Origin: Curvibacter sp.
Lineage (GTDB): Bacteria; Pseudomonadota; Gammaproteobacteria; Burkholderiales; Burkholderiaceae_C
NCBI GenBank assembly: GCA_020621965.1
Contig: JAHRYV010000006.1
Span: forward strand, 1 to 64,000
DNA: 64,000 nucleotides
Direction: 5' to 3'
Part shown: one piece after another, positions 12,660-21,809 of the stretch
Layout: every line of letters starts with the position of its first letter
Numbering within the stretch: the stretch's first letter is position 1
Position numbers and translations under genes: made by a program
The notes under the pieces: model-generated
Databases searched by the model: none
Told to the model about the DNA's origin: nothing
The model's input: only the letters and a program-made list of their open reading frames with translations

Positions 12660-13562
12660 CTAGCGCAGTCGGCGGATCAGGCTGGACGTGTCCCAGCGGC
12701 CGCCGCCCATCTCCTGCACATCACCGTAGAACTGGTCGACCAAGGCGGTCACCGGCATGCGGGCGCCGTTACGGCGCGCCTCGTCGAGCACCAGCCCCAG
12801 ATCCTTGCGCATCCAGTCGACGGCAAAGCCGAAGTCGAACTGGTCGGCTACCATGGTCTTGCCGCGGTTGTCCATCTGCCAGCTCTGCGCCGCGCCCTTG
12901 CCGATCACCTCGAGCACCAGATTCATGTCCAGCCCGGCCTGCTGGCCGAAGGCCACGGCCTCGGCCAGGCCCTGGATGACGCCGATGCAGCAGACCTGGT
13001 TCACCATCTTGGCCAACTGGCCGGCGCCGCTGTCGCCGATGCGGGTGAAAGCGCGGGCATAGGCCAGGGCCACGGGCCGGGCCGCTTCAAAGGCGGCCGC
13101 GTCGCCACCGCACATGATCGTGAGCATGCCGTTCTGGGCCCCGGCCTGGCCGCCGGAGACCGGCGCGTCGACGAAGTGCAGGCCCTGGGCGCGGGCGGCG
13201 GCATGCAGCTCGCGCGCCACTTCGGCCGAGGCCGTGGTGTGGTCGGCCAACACCGCCCCGGGTTTCATGCCGGCAAAAGCGCCGTCCGCCCCCAGTACCA
13301 CGCTGCGCAGGTCGGCGTCGTTGCCCACGCAGGCGTACACGAGGTCGGCACCGGCTGCGGCCTCGCGCGGCGTGGCCGCGGCGCGGCCGCCGAACTCCGC
13401 CACCCAGGCCTGGGCCTTGGCCGGCGTGCGGTTGTACACCGTGACCTGGTGCCCAGCCCGGGCCAGATGCCCGGCCATGGGAAAGCCCATCACGCCCAGG
13501 CCGAGAAAGGCGACTTGGCGCGCGGGGGTGGGATCGTAGGTCTTGGGGTTGATGCTCGACAT
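12660..13562 (-). CDS. NAD(P)-dependent beta-hydroxyacid dehydrogenase
   Basis: A 300-residue enzyme of the 3-hydroxyisobutyrate / tartronate semialdehyde reductase family. The Rossmann motif is VAFLGLGVMGFPMAGHL, the substrate loop DAPVSGGQAGAQNG, and the catalytic Lys lies in GAGQLAKMVNQ. The C-terminal helical domain is complete. The start ATG 13562 follows ACGGAGCG. The exact substrate is unknown; candidates are 3-hydroxyisobutyrate, tartronate semialdehyde or succinate semialdehyde. No valine or glyoxylate-carboligase genes flank it. Downstream it runs convergent to dolP. Confidence 0.87.
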   Translation of the reverse strand: MSSINPKTYDPTPARQVAFLGLGVMGFPMAGHLARAGHQVTVYNRTPAKAQAWVAEFGGRAAATPREAAAGADLVYACVGNDADLRSVVLGADGAFAGMKPGAVLADHTTASAEVARELHAAARAQGLHFVDAPVSGGQAGAQNGMLTIMCGGDAAAFEAARPVALAYARAFTRIGDSGAGQLAKMVNQVCCIGVIQGLAEAVAFGQQAGLDMNLVLEVIGKGAAQSWQMDNRGKTMVADQFDFGFAVDWMRKDLGLVLDEARRNGARMPVTALVDQFYGDVQEMGGGRWDTSSLIRRLR

Positions 13563-13627
13563 GGGACGCTCCGTAAGCAAAGGTGTGGCGCGGCGTAGCG
13601 AGCGGGTGCAGGGCAAGGCGCGGGTGG

Positions 13628-13668
13628 CAGGCCCCCGGAACGTACTTCAGGTACGTGAGGAGGGCCTG
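13628..13668. repeat. Nested palindromic intergenic element
   Basis: Two nested inverted repeats share one centre: outer arms CAGGCCC (13628-13634) and GGGCCTG (13662-13668), inner arms ACGTAC (13640-13645) and GTACGT (13651-13656), with 5 bases between outer and inner arms on each side and a TTCAG loop. It lies between the dehydrogenase start and the pilU end, so it could be a cruciform, a terminator or a dispersed repeat. Confidence 0.7.
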
Positions 13669-13708
13669 ACGGGCCCCGCAACGCCGCCATGCGCCCGCGC
13701 AGTAGCCG

Positions 13709-14833
13709 TCAGACGATGGCGAAGCCTTCGGTGCCGGCGCTCAGATCCTGCGACTTGCCGCGCTGGCTGTTGAGCTTGATCTGCAGGCGCAGGTCGTTGA
13801 GCGAGTCGGCGTTGCGCAGCGCGTCCTCGTAGCTGATCTGGTTGCCTTCATACAGATCGAACAGGGCCAGTCGAAGGTCAGCATGCCAGGTTGCGGCTCT
13901 TCTTCATGATCTCCTTGATCCGAGATCGCCCTGGAAGATCAGGTCGGAGATCAGCGGGGATTGACATGATCTCCACGCGGCAGCGGCCTCGCCGTCCTGC
14001 TTGGGGATCAGGCGCTGCGAGACCAGGGCGCGCAGATTGAGCGACAGGTCCATCAGCAGCTGCGGGCGACGCTCTTCGGGGAAAGAAGTTGATGATGCGG
14101 TCAGCGCCTGGTTGGCGCTGTTGGCGTGCAGCGTGGCCAGGCACAGGTGGCCGGTCTCGGCAAAGGCCACGGCATGCTCCATGGTCTCGCGGTCGCGGAT
14201 CTCGCCCATTAATATGACGTCGGGCGCCTGGCGCAGCGTGTTCTTGAGCGCAATTTCCCAGTTGTCGGTGTCCAGCCCCACCTCACGCTGCGTGACCACA
14301 CAGTTCTTGTGCGGGTGCACGAACTCGACCGGGTCTTCGATGGTGATGATGTGGCCGTAGGAGTTCTCATTGCGCCAGTCCACCATGGCCGCCAGCGTGG
14401 TCGACTTGCCCGAGCCCGTGGCGCCGACCATGATGCACAGGCCGCGCTTGGTCATGGCCACCTCCTTGAGCACCTGCGGCACACCCAGCGTGTCGATGGT
14501 GGGCAGCAGGGCCGGGATCACCCGCAGCACCATGCCTACCTTGCCCTGCTGCACGAAGGCGTTGGCGCGGAAGCGCCCGATGCCCGGCGGCGAGATGGCG
14601 AAGTTGCACTCCTTGGTGCGTTCGAACTCCGCGACCTGCTTGTCGTTCATGATGGACCGCGCCAGCGCCAGCGTGTGGCCGCCGCTCAGCGGCTGCGGCG
14701 AGACCTTGGCGATCTTGCCGTCCACCTTGATGGCGGGCGGGAAGTCGGCGGTGATGAACAGGTCGCTGCCGTTGCGGCCCACCATCAGGCGCAGCAGGTC
14801 GTTGATGAATCTTGTCGCTTGATCGCGCTCCAT
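13709..14833 (-). pseudogene. pilU: Twitching ATPase PilU, frameshifted near the 3' end
   Basis: PilU is a retraction ATPase that works with PilT on type IV pili. Residues 1-230 are intact: MERDQATRFINDLLRLM, Walker A GATGSGKS, Asp box and IEDPVEFVH, GEIRDRETM. Around 14082-14102 two opposite single-base changes replace the expected DRIINFF. From about 14000 to 13865 several single-base losses throw the frame, giving an early stop at 13904, although pieces (RCRVEIM, IKEIMKKSRNL) are readable in another frame. The true C-terminus, LFDLYEGNQISYEDALRNAD to GTEGFAIV and TGA, is intact down to 13709. Both ends are well preserved, so local sequence error is as likely as real decay. Confidence 0.85.
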
Positions 14834-14929
14834 GAGAGCACCTCCTATTCAGTGAGTCAGCACTGTGGATGACAGTTGATCCTCAAGGCGGGGAACGCCG
14901 CGGAACCGGCTTGGCCGGGCCGCTGGTGT

Positions 14930-14985
14930 TGCCCCCTTGAGGGGGGTGGCGGAGCGACACGCAGTGCGCGCAGCCTGGGGGTGCT
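14930..14985. repeat. GC-rich hairpin repeat, copy 1
   Basis: The stretch has the pattern CCCCC-TTGA-GGGGG hairpin, then GGAGCGACACGCAGTGCGCGCAG-type sequence and a closing GGGGG. It sits just after the pilT stop codon on the minus strand. A second copy with the same layout lies at 21095-21156, also directly after a minus-strand gene. Confidence 0.6.
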
Positions 14986-14991
14986 TCATAG

Positions 14992-16035
<1,044 letters not shown>

Positions 16036-16095
16036 GAGTCCCTCGTTCTATCTCTGTCTATGGGTGCGCAGTTTGCTTGCGCTTGCGGGACAATT

Positions 16096-16812
16096 ATGAC
16101 TGTGATTACCGACCAGCTCCAATCCGTGTCTGCCCGTATCGCGGCCGCGTGCCGCGCCGCCGGGCGCGACCCGGCGAGCGTGCAGTTACTGGCTGTTTCA
16201 AAAACCTTCGGCCCCGAGGCCGTGCGCCAGGCCCATGCCGCCGGCCAGACTGCTTTCGGCGAGAACTACATCCAGGAAGCGGTCGACAAGATGGCGGCGC
16301 TGGCCGACCTGCCGCTTCAGTGGCACTGCATCGGCCCGATCCAGAGCAACAAGACGCGGCTGGTGGCCGAGCACTTCGCCTGGGCGCAGACGGTGGACCG
16401 GCTCAAGATAGCCCAGCGGCTCAGCGAGCAGCGCCCGCCCCGGTTGCCGGCGCTGCAGGTCTGCCTGCAGGTCAACGTGGACGGTGGCGCCACCAAGTCC
16501 GGCGTGGCACCGCAGGAAACCCTGGCGCTGGCGCGCGCCGTGGCCGCGCTGCCGCGGCTGCAGCTGCGCGGCCTGATGTGCATCCCCGACCCCCAGCCGG
16601 ACTTCCAGTCCATGACGGCGGTGTTCCTGCGCGCCAAGGCGCTCTACGAGCAGCTGCGGGCCGCGGGCCTGCCGCTGGACACCCTGTCCATGGGCATGTC
16701 CAGTGATCTCGAGGCCGCCATCCATGCCGGCAGCACCATGGTGCGCGTGGGCACGGCGATTTTCGGCGGGCGCGACTACGGCCCGGCCTCCGCGCCGACC
16801 CCCACACCCTGA
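16096..16812 (+). CDS. yggS: PLP-binding homeostasis protein YggS
   Basis: A 238-residue member of the YggS/PROSC family, which binds pyridoxal phosphate and balances vitamin B6 pools without known catalysis. Landmarks: LLAVSKTFGPEAVRQAHAAG with the PLP lysine, FGENYIQEA, WHCIGPIQSNK, QVNVDGGATKSG, LRGLMCIP, LSMGMSSDLEAAI and VRVGTAIFG. ATG 16096 is chosen because the conserved region begins right after it. It is divergent from pilT, a common arrangement. Confidence 0.95.
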   Translation: MTVITDQLQSVSARIAAACRAAGRDPASVQLLAVSKTFGPEAVRQAHAAGQTAFGENYIQEAVDKMAALADLPLQWHCIGPIQSNKTRLVAEHFAWAQTVDRLKIAQRLSEQRPPRLPALQVCLQVNVDGGATKSGVAPQETLALARAVAALPRLQLRGLMCIPDPQPDFQSMTAVFLRAKALYEQLRAAGLPLDTLSMGMSSDLEAAIHAGSTMVRVGTAIFGGRDYGPASAPTPTP

Positions 16813-17026
16813 TCCGGCCTGCCATCGGCCGGTCCAGGGCTCCAGTGCGTGCAACCCCTTGCCCCGGGCTGCGAAGGGGCTAGGTGAATATGAAAAAAGG
16901 CGTGACAATAATCCCGCCCTCGTCGGCGGACCGCGCCGACGGGTTCTCCTGCCCCCTCGGGGCAGATCGGTCAGTACTTTCAACGTGAAGAAAAGACGCA
17001 GGTTTTACCAAGACCCGAGATCCAGC

Positions 17027-17509
17027 ATGCAAGCACGACTGGCTTTCAAGGCATCTTTCCGAACTTCAGGCTTGACGCTCATCGAGGTCCTCCTCGTGGT
17101 GGCCATCCTGGGGGTGTTGACGGCAGTCGCGCTGCCGAAGTACGACAACTATCGCGAACGTGTCAAGCAGAACCAGGCCGCCCAGGACATCACGGTCATG
17201 CAGGCCCTGATCAAGAACCACGAGATCGACAACGGCGCTCTGCCGGCCACCCTGGCCGAGGTCGGCGCGGGCGGCAAGCCCGACCCCTGGGGCCGGCCCT
17301 ATGTCTACCAGGAGCTCGTCAGCGTCAAAGGCCACGGCTTGGCGCGCAAGGATCGCAAGCTCAACCCCCTCAACTCGGACTTCGATCTGTACAGCCGGGG
17401 CAAGGACGGCGTATCGAGGGCCCAGCTGACCAACAAGGAGAGCCAGGACGACGTCGTGCGTGCCAATGATGGCGCCTACATTGGTCTGGCCGCCGATTAC
17501 GCGCGCTGA
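17027..17509 (+). CDS. GspG-like pseudopilin
   Basis: A 160-residue protein with a prepilin signal: cleavage expected between G and L in TSG-LTLIEVLLVVAILGVL, with Glu at +5; the first mature residue is Leu instead of the usual Phe. The hydrophobic helix is followed by an alpha-beta domain typical of T2SS major pseudopilins, including KPDPWGRPYVYQ and DFDLYSRGKDG (calcium-loop region). No other type II secretion gene is nearby, so it is an orphan. It is 13 bases upstream of a GGDEF-EAL gene, suggesting one transcript. Confidence 0.88.
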   Translation: MQARLAFKASFRTSGLTLIEVLLVVAILGVLTAVALPKYDNYRERVKQNQAAQDITVMQALIKNHEIDNGALPATLAEVGAGGKPDPWGRPYVYQELVSVKGHGLARKDRKLNPLNSDFDLYSRGKDGVSRAQLTNKESQDDVVRANDGAYIGLAADYAR

Positions 17510-17522
17510 TCATGACGTCCTG

Positions 17523-20348
17523 GTGCGAAAGTTGGCCCGCTTGAAGCTCCCTATCCACGGCCTGTTCCTGCGCAGCAAGGTCGCGCGGCGGGTGTTCCTG
17601 CTGTTCGTCCTGTCCGCCCTGGTGCCGGCGGCCCTGCTGACCCTGCTGTCCTACGGCCATCTGCGCAATATGGACCGGGACTATGTGCGCCGGCAGCTGG
17701 CGCACGAGGGCGGCAACTACGCGCGGGGTCTGTACGAGCGCCTGTTGGGAGCGCATTTCATGCTGACCGTGCAGGCCGCCGGCCTGCGCAAGGGACTCAA
17801 GGTGAACGACGCCAGCTACGCCGCCACGCAGAGGGTGTTCCGGCGCGTCGAACTGGTCAACGGTCCGCAACCTGCGGTCCTGCTGGGGCAGACCGCGGGC
17901 CGCCCGGCGCCGCAGATCGACCCGGCGCTGGAGGCGCATCTGGCCCGGGGGGAAAGCGCCCTCGTCACCCCGGCCGGGGCGGCAGGCGGGCCGGTCCTGC
18001 TGCTGGCGCTGGACCCGGCCCGGCCCCTGCGCGCGGTGCTGGTGGCGGAGCTGGAGCCGGACTATCTGTGGGGCCTGGAGGACGATTTCTCCGACCAGTC
18101 GCAAACCTGCGTGATGGACGGGGCGGCCCAGGTCCTGTTCTGCTCCGAGAAGACGCTGGCCAGCAGCGAGGTGGCCCAGGCGGCCCGGCAGGGCCGGCCG
18201 GACGGATGGCGGCACGATGCCCACGCCCTTTTCCTGCGGGCGCGCTTCGCCGCCGACGACTGGACGATCGTGACCCTGCGGGCCGCGGGGGGCGTGGACA
18301 AGGCCTGGGCGCAGCTGGCCTACACCTTCCTGGGGGTTGTGCTGCTGGCGCTGCTGCTGGTGGCCCTGCTCAGTGTCTCCCAGATCCGCCGCACCCTGAT
18401 CCCGCTGGAGCGGTTGATCGACGGCACGCGCCGGATCGCGCGCGAGGAATTCAGCCAGCCCGTCATCGTCCAGAGCGACGACGAGTTCGGCCAGCTGGCG
18501 CAGGCGCTCAACACCATGGCGGCGCGGCTGGGGCAGCAGCTCGGCACCTTGCGCGCCCTGTCCGAGATCGATCAGGAAATCCTCTCGCGGGTGGACATGT
18601 CCGAGATCATCGGTCGCGTCCAGGTGCGTCTGCAGCAGCTGTGGCCGAACTCCATCAGCAGCATGGTGGTGTTCGACCAGCAGGCGGCGGACTTCGGCAT
18701 CGTGCATCTGTACGGCGGGGAAGACGGCGTGACGGCCAAGCTGCCGACCAAGCTCGAACCCTGGCTGCTCGAGCGCGTCGCGCGGGACTACGACGGCATG
18801 TGGTTCGATGTGGGCGGCGCGGAGCTGCCGGACTTCCTGACCATGATGGTGAATTCCGGGGCCCGGCGCATCCTGGTGCTGCCCATCTACTGGCGCGAGC
18901 GGGTCAATGGCCTGCTGGCCATCGGCCTGAAGGAGTCGCGCGCCTTCGACGAGGAGCAGGTGCGGCGGGCGCGCGAGCTGGGCAACCGCATCGGCGTGGC
19001 CCTGGCGGCCCATGCGCGCGACGAGGAACTCAAGTACCGGGCCTTCCACGACAACCTGACCGGGCTGCCGAACCGGGCCCTGCTGCTGGAGCGCCTGACC
19101 CAGGAGATGGCCCATGCGCGGCGCAGCGGCAAGCAGATGGCGGTCCTGTTCATGGACCTGGACCGCTTCAAGAACGTGAACGACAGCATGGGGCACGACA
19201 GCGGCGACCAGCTGTTGTGCCAGGTGTCCGAGCGGCTGGTGTCATGCACGCGGGAGGGCGACACCGTGGCCCGCATGGGCGGCGACGAATTCGTCGTGCT
19301 GCTGCCGGGCCTGGCCAGCCCCCAGCAGGCGTCCCGGCTGGCCACGGAGATGATGAGCCTGCTCAAGGAGCCGTTCATGCTCGACGGCCACGAGAGCTAC
19401 ATCGGCCTGAGCATCGGCGTCTCGATCTTCCCGGACGACGGCAGCCTGCCGCCGGAGCTGCTCAAGAAAGCCGATATGGCGATGTACCGAGCCAAGGCCA
19501 CCGGACGTGGCCGCATCGTCTTCTTCGAAGAGAGCATGAACATTGCCCTGCAGGAGCGCCTCATGCTCGAGCGCGATCTGCGCCAGGCCATTGCGCGCAA
19601 GCAGCTCGTGCTGCACTTCCAGCCGCGTTTCCGTCTGGCAGACGGCAAGCTGTGCGGTGCCGAGGCGCTGCTGCGTTGGCGGCATCCGGACCTGGGCTGG
19701 GTGGCACCCGGGAAATTCCTCCCCCTGGCCGAGGAAGTGGGCCTGATGGACGACCTCGGCCCCTGGTTGCTGCGCCAAGCCTGTGAGCAGCAGGTGCGCT
19801 GGCAGGCGGCGGGCCATGACGTCGAGGCGATCACCGTCAACATCACGGCCCGCCAGCTGAAATCCGGCCGGCTGATCCAGGAGGTGCGCCAGGTCCTGGA
19901 CGAAACGGGCATCGTGCCGCGCGCGCTGGAGCTGGAGTTGTCGGAGGACACGCTGAACGGGAAAGTGGAGGACATCATCGAGCCGATGAAGGAGCTCAAG
20001 CGCATGGGGGTGGCCATCGCGCTGAACGATTTCGGCACCGGTTACTCCCCCCTGAGCTATCTCCAGCGCCTGCCGCTGGACGTCCTGAAGATCGCCCCGT
20101 CCTTCACCCGGGAGCTGGGGCGCGACACCGGGGCCACCAGCATCGTCTACTCGATCGTCACGCTCGCCCATGCCCTGGGCAAGACCGTGCGGGCCGAAGG
20201 TGTGGACACTGCCCCGCAGGCCGAACTGCTGCGCGGCTGGGGTTGCGAGCAGGCCCAGGGCAGCTACTACAGCCAGTCCCTGAGCGCGCAGGAGCTGCAG
20301 GAAATCATGAATCCGGTGAAATCCGCCGAGCCTCCGGCCCGGCTCTGA
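17523..20348 (+). CDS. Membrane GGDEF-EAL protein with HAMP and GAF
   Basis: A protein of about 941 residues for cyclic-di-GMP signalling. Order: membrane helix near 20-40, periplasmic sensor about 40-260, second helix about 265-285, HAMP about 285-340, GAF about 355-510, GGDEF about 515-680, EAL about 690-930. The diguanylate cyclase site RMGGDEF is intact and preceded by an RxxD (REGD) inhibitory site at the right distance. The EAL domain keeps EALLRW and VNIT, but the metal-binding DDFGTG reads NDFGTG and LKID reads LKIA, so phosphodiesterase activity is doubtful. The start is uncertain: GTG 17523 gives the best fit after the pseudopilin stop. Confidence 0.9.
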   Translation: MRKLARLKLPIHGLFLRSKVARRVFLLFVLSALVPAALLTLLSYGHLRNMDRDYVRRQLAHEGGNYARGLYERLLGAHFMLTVQAAGLRKGLKVNDASYAATQRVFRRVELVNGPQPAVLLGQTAGRPAPQIDPALEAHLARGESALVTPAGAAGGPVLLLALDPARPLRAVLVAELEPDYLWGLEDDFSDQSQTCVMDGAAQVLFCSEKTLASSEVAQAARQGRPDGWRHDAHALFLRARFAADDWTIVTLRAAGGVDKAWAQLAYTFLGVVLLALLLVALLSVSQIRRTLIPLERLIDGTRRIAREEFSQPVIVQSDDEFGQLAQALNTMAARLGQQLGTLRALSEIDQEILSRVDMSEIIGRVQVRLQQLWPNSISSMVVFDQQAADFGIVHLYGGEDGVTAKLPTKLEPWLLERVARDYDGMWFDVGGAELPDFLTMMVNSGARRILVLPIYWRERVNGLLAIGLKESRAFDEEQVRRARELGNRIGVALAAHARDEELKYRAFHDNLTGLPNRALLLERLTQEMAHARRSGKQMAVLFMDLDRFKNVNDSMGHDSGDQLLCQVSERLVSCTREGDTVARMGGDEFVVLLPGLASPQQASRLATEMMSLLKEPFMLDGHESYIGLSIGVSIFPDDGSLPPELLKKADMAMYRAKATGRGRIVFFEESMNIALQERLMLERDLRQAIARKQLVLHFQPRFRLADGKLCGAEALLRWRHPDLGWVAPGKFLPLAEEVGLMDDLGPWLLRQACEQQVRWQAAGHDVEAITVNITARQLKSGRLIQEVRQVLDETGIVPRALELELSEDTLNGKVEDIIEPMKELKRMGVAIALNDFGTGYSPLSYLQRLPLDVLKIAPSFTRELGRDTGATSIVYSIVTLAHALGKTVRAEGVDTAPQAELLRGWGCEQAQGSYYSQSLSAQELQEIMNPVKSAEPPARL

Positions 20349-20355
20349 ACCCGGC

Positions 20356-20376
20356 GCCGCCGGCAGTCGGCGGCTT
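20356..20376 (+). terminator. Possible terminator after GGDEF-EAL gene
   Basis: A perfect 7-bp stem GCCGCCG/CGGCGGC with loop GCAGT starts 8 bases after the stop codon, but only TTGT follows, so it is a weak intrinsic terminator at best. Confidence 0.4.
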
Positions 20377-20436
20377 GTCGCCGCGATTGCCGGCGTGATT
20401 CAATGGTGAGCTTGCATTTTGTAGCGGAGGTAACCC

Positions 20437-21057
20437 ATGTTTCGAGACCGCACAGACGCCGCGCGCCGCCTGGCCGAACGCCTCCAGATCTACAAGGGCC
20501 AGCGGCCCCTGGTGCTGGCCATTCCCCGCGGCGCCGTGCCCATGGCCAAGCTCATCGCCACGGCGCTGGACGGTGACTTCGACGTGGTGCTGGTGCGCAA
20601 GCTGCGCGCACCCTGGCAACCCGAGCTGGCCATCGGCTCGGTCGACGAGAGCGGCTGGACCTATATCGCGCCCTACGCCGCCAGCAGCGGGGCCGACGCC
20701 CAGCACATCGAGCAGGAAAAGCGCCAGCAGCTGGCGACCATCCGCCAGCGGCGCTCGCAGTACACACCGCTGCGACCGCACATCGATCCGGCCGGGCGCA
20801 TCGTCATCGTCGTCGACGACGGCCTGGCCACCGGCGCCACCATGATCGCTGCCTTGCACGGCCTGCGCCAGCAAAAGCCGGCCAAGCTGGTGTGCGCCGT
20901 GCCCGTGGCGCCGCCCGACACGGTGGAGAAAGTGCGGCCGCTGGCCGATGAGGTGGTCTGCCTGGAGACGCCGGAATGGTTCCAGGCCGTGGGCCAGTTC
21001 TACCGCGAGTTCGATCAGGTGGAGGATGAGGAAGTCATCGCGCTGCTGAAGGGCTGA
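20437..21057 (+). CDS. Predicted phosphoribosyltransferase (COG1926 type)
   Basis: A 206-residue type I phosphoribosyltransferase-fold protein. The PRPP loop is clear as IVIVVDDGLATGATM; the N-terminal part has LVLAIPRGAVPMAKLIA and VVLVRKLRAPWQPELAIGSV, which matches the COG1926 group often found fused to or beside dienelactone-hydrolase-like enzymes. A strong ribosome binding site (GCGGAGGT) precedes ATG 20437. It is convergent with such a hydrolase (21160-21798). The true reaction is unknown. Confidence 0.88.
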   Translation: MFRDRTDAARRLAERLQIYKGQRPLVLAIPRGAVPMAKLIATALDGDFDVVLVRKLRAPWQPELAIGSVDESGWTYIAPYAASSGADAQHIEQEKRQQLATIRQRRSQYTPLRPHIDPAGRIVIVVDDGLATGATMIAALHGLRQQKPAKLVCAVPVAPPDTVEKVRPLADEVVCLETPEWFQAVGQFYREFDQVEDEEVIALLKG

Positions 21058-21094
21058 GGGGCAGGAGACCGCATCAGCCGCCGCCGGGCCGTCC

Positions 21095-21156
21095 CAAGGC
21101 GGCTGCGCCCCCTCAGGGGGCAGAGAGCCACGCGCAGCGGGCGACCGTGGGGGAGC
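21095..21156. repeat. GC-rich hairpin repeat, copy 2
   Basis: Same layout as the element at 14930: CCCCC-TCA-GGGGG hairpin, then an ACGCGCAGCGGGCGA-like stretch and a final GGGGG. It lies just downstream of the minus-strand hydrolase gene and between convergent genes, so it may serve as a terminator-like boundary. Confidence 0.6.
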
Positions 21157-21159
21157 GTG

Positions 21160-21798
21160 CTACTTCCAGTGACGGTCGAACCAGTCCGCGGCCTGGCGCG
21201 CCACTTCCTCCAGCGTGCCGGGTTCCTCGAACAGATGGGTGGCGCCCGGGATGACGGCGAGTTCCTTCTCGCAGCGCAGCTCGGCGTAGGCCTTGCGGTT
21301 GAGCTGCAAGACCTCGGTGTCGGCGCCGCCCACCAGCAGCAGGGTGGGGGCCTGTACCTTGGCCAGGTCGTGTGCGCCGGCCAAGTCGGGCCGGCCGCCG
21401 CGCGAGACCACGGCCTGTACGTCCTGCCCCAGGCCGGCCGCAGCCTGCAGGGCGGCCGCGGCCCCGGTGCTGGCACCGAAATAGCCGATGGGCAGGTGCC
21501 GGCTGGCCGGCGTGTGCAGGCGCACAAAAGCCGTGGCGATCAGCAGGCGGTGGGTCAGCAGCGAGATGTCGAAGCGTGTGTGGTAGTCCAGATCCTCGGT
21601 CAGGGTCAGCAGGTCCAGCAGCAGCGTGCCGGTGCCCTGCGTGTGCAGCACCTTGGCCACGTAGTTGTTGCGCGGGCTGTGCCGGCTGCTGCCGCTGCCG
21701 TGGGCGAACAGCACCAGGCCGCGGGCCGCGGGCGGCAGCTCCAGCAGGCCCTCGATGTGCACGTCGTCGGCGGGGATGCGCAGCAGTTCATGCACCAT
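21160..21798 (-). CDS. Dienelactone-hydrolase-like alpha/beta hydrolase
   Basis: A 212-residue cytoplasmic alpha/beta hydrolase. Landmarks: LVLFAHGSGSSRHSPRN (oxyanion region), GYFGASTGAAAALQAA with the nucleophile Ser, LLLVGGADTEVLQLN with the acid Asp, and PGATHLFEEPG with His. This subgroup is commonly linked with COG1926 phosphoribosyltransferases. ATG 21798 is preceded by AGGAGG. It is the last gene of the minus-strand AmmeMemoRadiSam operon, 11 bases after the radical SAM gene. Substrate unknown. Confidence 0.88.
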   Translation of the reverse strand: MVHELLRIPADDVHIEGLLELPPAARGLVLFAHGSGSSRHSPRNNYVAKVLHTQGTGTLLLDLLTLTEDLDYHTRFDISLLTHRLLIATAFVRLHTPASRHLPIGYFGASTGAAAALQAAAGLGQDVQAVVSRGGRPDLAGAHDLAKVQAPTLLLVGGADTEVLQLNRKAYAELRCEKELAVIPGATHLFEEPGTLEEVARQAADWFDRHWK

Positions 21799-21809
21799 GG
21801 CCAGGCCTC

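Noticed and set aside
16814-16879. Hairpins CCGGCC/GGCCGG and CCCCTT/AAGGGG after yggS
   Set aside because: No T-run follows either; not called as terminators. The rest of the 214-base gap to the pseudopilin shows nothing further that I can support.
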